Source of the DNA: M269 sp964625615
GTDB taxonomy: Bacteria; Pseudomonadota; Gammaproteobacteria; Enterobacterales; Alteromonadaceae
Length of the DNA: 21,018 bases
Assembly (NCBI GenBank): GCA_964625615.1
Contig: CAZVDU010000074.1
Coordinates: 1-21,018 of the forward strand
Reading direction: 5' to 3'
Shown: piece by piece, positions 1 through 6,946 of the stretch
Numbering within the stretch: position 1 is the stretch's first letter
How the letters are laid out: every line of letters starts with the position of its first letter
Notes under the pieces: model-generated
Told to the model about the DNA's origin: nothing
Database searches by the model: none
What the model saw: only the letters and a program-made list of their open reading frames with translations
Made by a program: the position numbers and the translations under genes

Positions 1-3000
1 ATGCTAAAGGTTAAGTCATCACCATCAGGATCACTGGCGGTAGGAATAAAGTTATAGGTTTCATCTTCATTCACCCTAGTATCAGGGTTGCCGCTAATCA
101 GTGGTCCATCATTAGTGCTAACAACTTCAATACTAAAAGCACTGAGGCTCGCACTCAAGGCACCGTCACTGACGCTAATCACAATACCGCTAGTAGTACC
201 AATGTCATTTGCACCTGGCGTACCCGTTAACTGTCCTGTAGCAGAATTAAAGTTGGCCCATGATGGCGCATTTTGTATCGTAAAGGTTAAGGTATCATTA
301 TCCGCATCACTCGCCGTTGGCGCAAAATTAAAGACTTCGCCTTGAAGCACACTAGTCGGAGGTATACCACTAATGACCGGCGCATCATTCACGTTCACCA
401 CAGTAATACTGAATGCGGGTAAACTGGCTGATGCAAGACCATCACTGACAGAGATCACGATTCCACTGGTTACGCCTATATCACTTGCAGTAGGCGTACC
501 ACTAAGTTGGCCCGACACAGCACTAAAGCTAGCCCAAGAGGGGGCATTCTGAATACTGAAAGTTAGAGGGTTATTATCAACATCGGAAGCCGTCGGCGTA
601 AAGCTGAATAAAGCCCCTTCGTTAACACTCGTTGCAGGCGTGCCACTAATAGCAGGTGCAACATTGGTTGAATTCACCGTAATTGAAAAAGCTGGCAAGC
701 TTGCACTTAACAAACCATCATTGACTGAAATAACAATATTATTTGTTGTGCCAACATCGTTAGCACCAGGCGTACCGGTCAAAGCACCGGTTGTGGTATT
801 GATACTGGCCCAAGCAGGGTTTCCACTAACGCTAAATGTTAAGCTATCACCATCAACATCATTGGCAGTTGGCGTAAAACTAAAAGCGACATCTTGATTA
901 AGGCTGGTTGTAGGCGTGCCGCTAATCGTCGGAACATCATTGACGGCAGTGATGGTTATAGCTTCAGAAAGTGACGTACCTTCTCCTGGGTTAACATTGC
1001 TTTCCGACGCCCCGATAGTCAGGGTAGCTGCAACAGTATCGTTGAGATCAGGTTGATACTCAAAACGAGTCCCATCAAGGAAAGTATTAAGATTAGCAAT
1101 CGACCCGGTCAACGTAATGCGTTGACTGCCACTACTGCCATTCGAGTCAGCGATGGTGACACCACCCTGTATTCCATCACCGTCAAGAGCAATCAAATTG
1201 CCTCGATCCACGCCAAAGAATAATGTGACATCATCACCGTCAGCATCCTGTACTTCGACATCATTTGTCGCGATCGCTGTGCGCGTATCTTCAGTTATAG
1301 TGAATGGGCCAAAGCTACTCGGACTCTCCACAACATTCGGAATAATATTAATATTCGCCGTCAGAACCACTAAATCACTTGTATTAGGATCGTTATCCGT
1401 TACTTCAATATTAACTGCTTCAGTGGCGTTAGACGCTGTGTAACTCGCCGTAATATCAGGGAAGAAAGCCTCCGTTGAACTTCCAGAGGAACTTGTCGCA
1501 ATAGTAACTGTGGCCGAATTTACATCCAAATCACCGTTAATACTCAGAGCTGTAGTTACGCCATTAACTACACCTTGCCGTATAGTAACCTGGGCGTTGT
1601 AATCATCGTCTCGAACATTATTAACATCCACCCCAAAAATACCTAAATCAGGGAAATCGGCGACTGTTAACGCTGTAAATGCATTGTTGGCGGGATTCTG
1701 TGTGTTATTGACTGTAATAGGCCCAATAGAAGGCTCTGTCAGCTCACGCGCAACCAATTGAGTTGCAACTACATCTGCGGTTAATGCAGCAGCAGCATCC
1801 GTAAGCTGCCCGTTAGTCGCTGTATCCTGAGCAGTCAACGTAAACGCTTGGTTGTCTTCTGTAGCGATATAAGTCAAACCACTAAACGTTGCTACGCCAC
1901 TGGCGGCTACCGCCGTGTTATTGGTGATGCTTCCAGCGCTGGCCTCGCTTAACGTTATCGTTTCCGCAAAGTCCGTATCCGTATTACCCGCTGCATCTTG
2001 AGCCGTTACAACGGGCTGCGTAGTAAAAGCCGTACCAGAAACGACACCGTCGGGATTAGTTGTAAAGACCAAGCGCGTAGCGGCAACGCTGACTTCGCTA
2101 CCAGCACCATTGGTTACAGCAACTGCGTTAGCAGCATTGGTTGACCCCGTACCCAGTGTATAATCATTGACATCCGTCGACAGCACTAAAACCTGCCCTT
2201 CAGTTACTGAAGGGTTAGCACTAAATGCAACATTTAGCGTATAGGTTTCACTCGTACCATCGGCAACAGTAATGGTTTGTGTATTAAAGGTCACCACACC
2301 GGAGCCAGCGTTAAAGTTACCAACCTGAGTTCCGTCTGGACCCGTCAAACTATACAATAGAGCGCTGGCGTCCAGGGTTGACGTGGATGTATCAATCGTT
2401 ATCGCGTCAACAATAAAGTCTCGTGTATCTGAAGTACCTCCATCGGTAATGGTGAAGTCGAAAACGGCCACCGAATTAGCAGATCCTACTGCGGTTGTCG
2501 GTATGCCGATGGGTTCATTAACCGTTGCTGATACCACGACCGTACCATCACTATCAAAAACACCCGCGGTAATCTGGCTGCTATTCATCGATGCCACACC
2601 GCCAGCTGAGGCATTTAGGTTGAAGGTTTCATCTCCACCAATGCCAGCAGCAGTATAAGTTAAATTCAGATTATTAAAGTTTACCTCTCCAGATAACGGA
2701 AACAATGTGACCGTGGCACTGCTTCCATCTGTATCACCGGTTGCACTCATCGTTGCAGTACCCGCACCATTAACCTCTGCAAGTGTTACAGCACCACTAA
2801 AGCCGGTATCAAGCAATCCGTCGGCATCTTGAGCCTGTACGACGGGATCAGTCGTTAAATCCAAAGCAACATTACTTTCAACCGACAGAGGGGCTGGCTG
2901 TGTCGTATATACCAGCTGAGTGGCGACAACATCTGATGTCACAGCGTTTGCATTTATCGTGGGTAAATCTGAGCCAACACCATCACTGTCGTTGGCAGTC

Positions 3001-5633
3001 AATGTAAAAGATTGCTGATCGGCTGTTGCTGTGTAAGTAAGGTTTGAGAAGGTGGCAACGCCACCTACTGCGCTCACCGAGCCATTAGTCAGAGAGCCTG
3101 CACTGGCTTCGCTTAGCGTTATGGTTTCAGTAAAGTCTGCATCAGTATTACCTACAGCATCTTGTGCTGTAACAACAGGCTGAGTCGTTAGAGCTATCCC
3201 AGACACTGAGCCGGTTGGTTGCGTGGTAAAAGCTAATTGCGTTGCATCGACATCAATGGCTAAACCTGCACCATTTGTAACAGCACTGGTGGTGCCGAAT
3301 TGCGTACTTCCTGAACCTAAAGTTACATCAGTGTCACCGTCAATAGACAGAATAAATGTCTGATCTTCCGTTAACCCTGTGTTGTCATTAAAAAAAGCAT
3401 TGATGCTATAGGTTTCGCTTGCACCATCAGCGATAGAAAGTGTCAAGCCTGTAAAGGTTATTGTATCTGAACCGATATTATAAACACCTGATACATTGCC
3501 TGCATCAGGCCCATTTAAGCGCCAGGTTACATTGCTACGTATAGTATCATTGGTTGTGCCCGACACATTTACTGTAATAGCTGTTGCGACGAGTGCCGCA
3601 CCGTCAGCTGTACCTCCATCGCTAATAGTAAAGTCAAGCACGTCAACCGCTTCACCGACTGTATCAACCGTCGTCGCAATAGTTACAGCTTCCGCACCTG
3701 CACCGGCAACTAGATTGCCGTCTGTATCTGCAACAAATTCAATCAAGGTGGCAGTCGCAGTTTGTGCGATTGCTTCAACAGCATTACTGGTTGAGATAGC
3801 ATTTAAATCAACAATGATAGTCTCGTTATTGTCTACTGTTGGTGAATCGTCAACACCTGTTACCGTAAAGGTAGAGCTGCTATTGCCAGTCGTAATCGTT
3901 AAATCGTTAGAGCCGCCAAGACCTGACACTGTGTAATCTGTGGTGATTGTCGCTGTACCGCTAAAAGAAAAGGTTGCTGTGACATTTTCAACGGCAGTAA
4001 AAGCACCGCCGCTACCACTTTGTAGTGCAAATGTGTAGGTCGCAATGCCGCCATCCTCATCTATCGAGCTAGGGTTAACCGATAACACCGCGTTGGGCTG
4101 GCTAGCGAAGTTGTAAGTGATATCCTCGTTGATACCGGCAAAACTGTTGCCCGCTATATCATCAATGGCTGTCTCCGCAATCTGCACCGAATATACAAAG
4201 CCAGCGCTTAGATTGCTGCCCGGATTGATAGTTAAGGTTCCACTGGAAATACTTGCTGTACCACCGCCACTGCCTGCACCACTGGCACCGGCGTTGAAGG
4301 TTTCAACAGTAGTATTAGTTGTTACATTACGCAACGTAATATTGCCCGTACCAAAGGCAATATTTTCCGAGAAAACCATTTGCAGATTACTACCTAAAGC
4401 AACCGAAGTCGCATTGTCGGCCGGTGACGAGCCTGCTGCATTAAAGGTAGGGTCTGTAGTGTCTGGAGCGGTGACATTTGAAATATTTAACTGATTTAAA
4501 GACCCGATAAAACCGGTTCTACCAGGATTATTTCCGTCCGACGTGAAGGTTAGTGTTAGGCTGGTAATATCATTAAGAGAAGGAAAGGAAACTGTTTCAA
4601 AACCTGTACCGCTGTTTAAAGCAACGGGAGCACCACCGGCGCTGGAGGTTAGGTTAAAGTTAACATTGGGATCACCTGCAAAATAGAATGATGATATGTC
4701 AAAAGTAGAGCCATTTGCTGTTGATATACTTAACGCGGTTTCATAGGTGGGGCCAGCAGCAGCACCTAAATTTAAGTAACCTCCAGCGAGCTGAGTACTG
4801 ACATCAGCACCATCAAAGACAAATACCTGACCACCCGTATTGTATGAAGCGTCAATAGAAGCTGAGCCATTGTATGCGCCAGCGTTACTAACCGTACCTC
4901 CCCCTGTCGTAATTTGTAAAACATCTGAGAAATCTTTTAATGCTAATTCAGAAAAAGGTTGTTCGGCTTCTATGTCTCCTTTTTTTATTTCTAAATCCCA
5001 ATCCCCGTCATTCGATAAGTTACCCGTTATATCGTTAGAAGCAGCAATATCTAAATGTGTATTATTCTGTATAAGCGTTAAAAACTCGTCGCCATCTTCA
5101 CCTTTAGCCAAATCACAGCCATACAGAAGCAGATCAGCGCCAGGTTTAAGTGCGCTATTAAGCTTAGAAAATAACCGCTTATCTTGTTTAAGCACCTCTT
5201 CATCGACAAACTGGTTACCGAGCTGCATCACACCATCAGTTGCATGGGAAATGATATGCAATGCATCTAACGCTTCGTAATCTGCTAATATGCGCTTTAA
5301 CTGCAACAGACCATCTAGCGATCCATCCAGTTCTAAAACATCGACGCCGGGTTTAACTTGTTGGTAGAAAAGATGCTTATCTGGCACAGCACTATCAATT
5401 ATTACTAGTTCTTTAGTAATTTGCTGTTGGACAATATGAATATCATTTTCATCAACTTGTATCTCTGCGATATCAGATGCTATATAAGCAGTTGATTTAG
5501 TTGTCGAAAATATTGAACTAGTAACCGCTTTATTTCTGGATTGATAGCTAGAATAACTGCCCTGAGACGCAGCCCCATATCCCGCGATCGGTAGGAAAGC
5601 CGCTACAATATTACCAATAATAGTCTTATTCAT
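1..5633 (-). CDS. Giant DUF4347-domain repeat protein, C-terminal part beyond window
   Basis: An open frame runs from ATG at 5633 to the left edge without a stop, giving at least 1,877 codons; the true C-terminus is outside the window. Residues 1-30 contain a hydrophobic stretch (IIGNIVAAFLPIAGYG) that could be a Sec signal. Residues about 75-235 match DUF4347: LHIISH with His130, LLLYGCD with Cys173, then DIAASND and GDWDLE. A beta-rich stretch (about 240-390) follows, then an SbsA-like Ig domain (about 395-510), a Calx-beta-like segment, two copies of a module of about 390 residues, a cadherin-like region, and 92-residue putative Ig (He_PIG-type) repeats with acidic motifs such as DVDGDSLTF. 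The family is typically found in very large secreted or surface proteins; an adhesin or matrix role is inference. The ribosome site is weak (GGAG 16 bases upstream). The gene probably shares a transcript with the sulfotransferase 42 bases upstream. Confidence 0.88.
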   Translation of the reverse strand, partial: MNKTIIGNIVAAFLPIAGYGAASQGSYSSYQSRNKAVTSSIFSTTKSTAYIASDIAEIQVDENDIHIVQQQITKELVIIDSAVPDKHLFYQQVKPGVDVLELDGSLDGLLQLKRILADYEALDALHIISHATDGVMQLGNQFVDEEVLKQDKRLFSKLNSALKPGADLLLYGCDLAKGEDGDEFLTLIQNNTHLDIAASNDITGNLSNDGDWDLEIKKGDIEAEQPFSELALKDFSDVLQITTGGGTVSNAGAYNGSASIDASYNTGGQVFVFDGADVSTQLAGGYLNLGAAAGPTYETALSISTANGSTFDISSFYFAGDPNVNFNLTSSAGGAPVALNSGTGFETVSFPSLNDITSLTLTFTSDGNNPGRTGFIGSLNQLNISNVTAPDTTDPTFNAAGSSPADNATSVALGSNLQMVFSENIAFGTGNITLRNVTTNTTVETFNAGASGAGSGGGTASISSGTLTINPGSNLSAGFVYSVQIAETAIDDIAGNSFAGINEDITYNFASQPNAVLSVNPSSIDEDGGIATYTFALQSGSGGAFTAVENVTATFSFSGTATITTDYTVSGLGGSNDLTITTGNSSSTFTVTGVDDSPTVDNNETIIVDLNAISTSNAVEAIAQTATATLIEFVADTDGNLVAGAGAEAVTIATTVDTVGEAVDVLDFTISDGGTADGAALVATAITVNVSGTTNDTIRSNVTWRLNGPDAGNVSGVYNIGSDTITFTGLTLSIADGASETYSINAFFNDNTGLTEDQTFILSIDGDTDVTLGSGSTQFGTTSAVTNGAGLAIDVDATQLAFTTQPTGSVSGIALTTQPVVTAQDAVGNTDADFTETITLSEASAGSLTNGSVSAVGGVATFSNLTYTATADQQSFTLTANDSDGVGSDLPTINANAVTSDVVATQLVYTTQPAPLSVESNVALDLTTDPVVQAQDADGLLDTGFSGAVTLAEVNGAGTATMSATGDTDGSSATVTLFPLSGEVNFNNLNLTYTAAGIGGDETFNLNASAGGVASMNSSQITAGVFDSDGTVVVSATVNEPIGIPTTAVGSANSVAVFDFTITDGGTSDTRDFIVDAITIDTSTSTLDASALLYSLTGPDGTQVGNFNAGSGVVTFNTQTITVADGTSETYTLNVAFSANPSVTEGQVLVLSTDVNDYTLGTGSTNAANAVAVTNGAGSEVSVAATRLVFTTNPDGVVSGTAFTTQPVVTAQDAAGNTDTDFAETITLSEASAGSITNNTAVAASGVATFSGLTYIATEDNQAFTLTAQDTATNGQLTDAAAALTADVVATQLVARELTEPSIGPITVNNTQNPANNAFTALTVADFPDLGIFGVDVNNVRDDDYNAQVTIRQGVVNGVTTALSINGDLDVNSATVTIATSSSGSSTEAFFPDITASYTASNATEAVNIEVTDNDPNTSDLVVLTANINIIPNVVESPSSFGPFTITEDTRTAIATNDVEVQDADGDDVTLFFGVDRGNLIALDGDGIQGGVTIADSNGSSGSQRITLTGSIANLNTFLDGTRFEYQPDLNDTVAATLTIGASESNVNPGEGTSLSEAITITAVNDVPTISGTPTTSLNQDVAFSFTPTANDVDGDSLTFSVSGNPAWASINTTTGALTGTPGANDVGTTNNIVISVNDGLLSASLPAFSITVNSTNVAPAISGTPATSVNEGALFSFTPTASDVDNNPLTFSIQNAPSWASFSAVSGQLSGTPTASDIGVTSGIVISVSDGLASASLPAFSITVVNVNDAPVISGIPPTSVLQGEVFNFAPTASDADNDTLTFTIQNAPSWANFNSATGQLTGTPGANDIGTTSGIVISVSDGALSASLSAFSIEVVSTNDGPLISGNPDTRVNEDETYNFIPTASDPDGDDLTFS
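94..921 (-). repeat. Three tandem 276-base units coding 92-residue Ig-like repeats
   Basis: The phrase coding 'P-x-I-S-G-x-P' recurs at about 94, 370, 646 and 922, exactly 276 bases (92 codons) apart, and a further partial unit occupies 1-93. Each unit reads on the minus strand as (V/A)NEGxxFxFxPTAxDxDxDxLTFxIxNxPxWAxxNxxTGxLxGTP, then an (N/S)DxGxTxxIVISVxDG block and an A-F-S-I-x-V strand. This is the putative Ig (He_PIG/dystroglycan-like) pattern with acidic turns that may bind calcium. The units are diverged at DNA level, so they are old protein repeats rather than a recent tandem expansion. The array continues beyond the left edge. Confidence 0.85.
1751..3737 (-). repeat. Segmental duplication inside the giant gene
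   Basis: Two long in-frame copies lie at about 2911-3737 and 1751-2563. Landmarks are offset by 1,164 bases (TTQPVVTAQDA..GNTD coded near 3172 and 2008) to 1,176 bases (DFTI(S/T)DGGT coded near 3612 and 2436). Each copy contains, in order, DFTIxDGG, a 'LxGPD..VxxxxxxxGSxxxxF' strand, GASETY or GTSETY, GxGSTxxxxxxAVTNGAG, ATxLxFTTxPxGxVSG, TTQPVVTAQDAxGNTD, ETITLSEASAGS(L/I)TN and VVATQLV. The difference of a few codons between landmark offsets shows small in-frame indels since duplication. Boundaries are approximate. Confidence 0.8.
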
Positions 5634-5675
5634 CTTTTTGTATCCATTACTCCGATTTACACAAAAACAGTGAGT

Positions 5676-6524
5676 CTATCGGTGAGAGTGAGAATCGGAT
5701 TCCGAAGTTTTTGGGATAATAATGCTAGCATTAGTGCCCGTGTTATCGTGCCAAAAAGCCATATCACTATACTTCTTAAAAAGATCTGGCGGCAGTACAG
5801 TTCTTCTAGGCGTAAACGCAACCTGTTTTTTAACGGTATGTAACCCTTTGACTCCTAGCTTAAGGTCAAACTCGCTCTCCGCATAATCCACATGATTAAA
5901 ATCATGTTTAAAGCCAGGTAAACCTATAAACTCATACAATAAATTAATCGTACGTTTTGGGTATTGGGTTAATATATCATAGTCAATTATCAAAAGATGT
6001 TTAGAAAATTCTCCATAATAAGCTTCTTTAAGTGCTGTCCAAGCGCTACCAACTGTTCCAACAGCCAGCATTAAGGATTCACAACGGCTGTATACAGTCA
6101 TGCGGTTTGCAGGATTAAACATCCGGCTATAATCAAAAGGGTTTTGCCGATAAATTCGTTCAAAGCTATCCATAACCCAAGCGGGGTTACGAACACAGCA
6201 AACAACCTTTATATCATCAAAGAGCTCGACCAATTGATGCAGCCGAGCTGTCCATAAGCGGTTAGTATCAAAAATTAATGCTTTGTCTTGATGCTCTTGA
6301 TAATAAGAAGAAAAAATAGCATTCGTTAACGATTTACGCTTTGTTTCATCAAAGAATGTATAAAATTCACTACCAGCACCTATCTGTTCCAAACAGCTAT
6401 TGATAAGTGCTGCAACCGGGCTGGAAATAGCAGCATGATAATTGGGGTTTTGCCGCAGAATACCGGCAAGTAACGTTGAACCGGAACGTGGTAATCCTGA
6501 GATAAAATGATAATGCTGAGGCAT
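5676..6524 (-). CDS. Sulfotransferase family protein
   Basis: The 282-residue protein opens with FISGLPRSGSTLLAGIL. The GLPRSGSTLL segment (residues 10-19) is the 5'-phosphosulfate-binding loop of PAPS-dependent sulfotransferases; later blocks (VVCCVRNPAWVMDSF near 130-145, and YDILTQYPKRTINLLYEFIGLPG) fit the 3'-phosphate site and the family's typical helix. It would transfer sulfate from PAPS to a hydroxyl or amine acceptor; the acceptor cannot be read from the sequence. I chose ATG at 6524 because it puts the P-loop at the usual distance from the N-terminus; an in-frame GTG at 6539 adds five residues. Neither has a clear ribosome site. The gene ends 42 bases before the giant repeat protein on the same strand, so a joint transcript and a surface-related substrate are plausible but unproven. 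Confidence 0.85.
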   Translation of the reverse strand: MPQHYHFISGLPRSGSTLLAGILRQNPNYHAAISSPVAALINSCLEQIGAGSEFYTFFDETKRKSLTNAIFSSYYQEHQDKALIFDTNRLWTARLHQLVELFDDIKVVCCVRNPAWVMDSFERIYRQNPFDYSRMFNPANRMTVYSRCESLMLAVGTVGSAWTALKEAYYGEFSKHLLIIDYDILTQYPKRTINLLYEFIGLPGFKHDFNHVDYAESEFDLKLGVKGLHTVKKQVAFTPRRTVLPPDLFKKYSDMAFWHDNTGTNASIIIPKTSESDSHSHR

Positions 6525-6587
6525 GGATCGCTGAGCCACTGTTTTTTATACTCAATAATATACTGCCCAACTCATCAAAACACTACT

Positions 6588-6614
6588 AAAAAACAGCTGG
6601 TTATATAAAACCAG
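6588..6614 (-). terminator. Candidate rho-independent terminator
   Basis: Read on the minus strand, CTGGTT and AACCAG form a 6-base-pair stem with a six-base loop (plus-strand arms 6597-6602 and 6609-6614). It is followed after CTG by six T residues (plus-strand A run at 6588-6593). It lies about 330 bases after the stop of the fused hydratase/dehydrogenase gene and about 65 bases before the sulfotransferase start. It could therefore end the long catabolic transcript or act as a leader attenuator for the sulfotransferase. The stem is short, so strength is uncertain. Confidence 0.5.
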
Positions 6615-6678
6615 TAAGCCTTAGGTAACCTTACTTTTCATGTCAAATATATTTTTATTCGTCTGGAGTCACTAAGGG

Positions 6679-6701
6679 TAGGCGAATTACGCCTAATTTT
6701 T
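6679..6701 (+). terminator. Hairpin TAGGCG/CGCCTA followed by five T
   Basis: TAGGCG (6679-6684), the loop AATTA, and CGCCTA (6690-6695) form a perfect 6-base-pair stem followed by ATTTTT on the plus strand. This has terminator form for plus-strand transcription, yet no plus-strand gene precedes it here. It may instead be a protein-binding site, a remnant, or a block against antisense transcription. Confidence 0.3.
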
Positions 6702-6792
6702 ATGGTTAAAATATATCTGAAATGGTGAACGCCTAATTCCAAATGCAGTTTCAAACGTAAGCAGTTCCTTAAATATTTGCCCCGCAATATCG

Positions 6793-6812
6793 GAACCCAA
6801 AGTCTTGGGTTC
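6793..6812. repeat. Perfect 8-base-pair hairpin with 4-base loop
   Basis: GAACCCAA (6793-6800), the loop AGTC, and TTGGGTTC (6805-6812) are exact reverse complements. No T run follows on either strand, so it is not a standard intrinsic terminator. It sits about 135 bases beyond the stop of the fused hydratase/dehydrogenase gene and could protect the mRNA 3' end. Confidence 0.4.
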
Positions 6813-6882
6813 TACGTTATCTAACTGGGGAAGGAAGACTTAACCCTAATTTTGCATATAGAAAAAGCATGTGCAGGCCCTG

Positions 6883-6898
6883 TTTAAGCATGCTTAAA
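6883..6898. repeat. 16-base perfect palindrome
   Basis: TTTAAGCATGCTTAAA is its own reverse complement. It lies 48 bases beyond the stop codon of the fused hydratase/dehydrogenase gene. It could be a dimeric regulator's site or a weak 3' hairpin (6-base-pair stem around CATG). The nearby GCATG at about 6868 repeats part of its core. Confidence 0.4.
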
Positions 6899-6946
6899 GC
6901 AAACAAATTGCCTTAAACTCATTACCGCAACGAAAGGTCATGCTAA

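Larger units (their letters stand above)
6525..6946. other. Intergenic spacer rich in inverted repeats
   Basis: I see no plausible gene in this stretch. It holds a minus-strand terminator candidate, three further inverted repeats (listed separately), and a direct repeat of ACGCCTAATT at 6689-6698 and 6729-6738. It separates the catabolic block from the sulfotransferase/giant-protein pair, so it must contain the end of the former and the promoter of the latter. An AT-rich patch around 6550-6570 (minus strand reading GTATATTATT) could be a -10 region, but I cannot fix a -35. Confidence 0.6.

Noticed and set aside
94..921. Regular 276-base periodicity as a possible CRISPR or DNA satellite
   Set aside because: The period is an exact codon multiple, the units differ at DNA level but keep a protein pattern, and there are no identical short repeats with unique spacers.
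88..5280. Several plus-strand open frames of 85-146 codons across the left region
   Set aside because: They lie opposite one continuous minus-strand frame with clear domain repeats, have low-complexity composition forced by that gene, and match no family.
5620..5648. Five-codon leader frame (MDTKR) whose TGA overlaps the ATG of the giant gene
   Set aside because: The ATGA overlap is real, but the leader is too short and its GGAG is too close to its own ATG to support coupling without further evidence.
6679..6850. Integron attC-like boxes (CGCCTAA-type and ATCTAAC/ACTTAAC matches)
   Set aside because: Some short boxes fit the loose RYYYAAC pattern, but there is no properly spaced GTTRRRY partner, no cassette gene and no integrase in the window.
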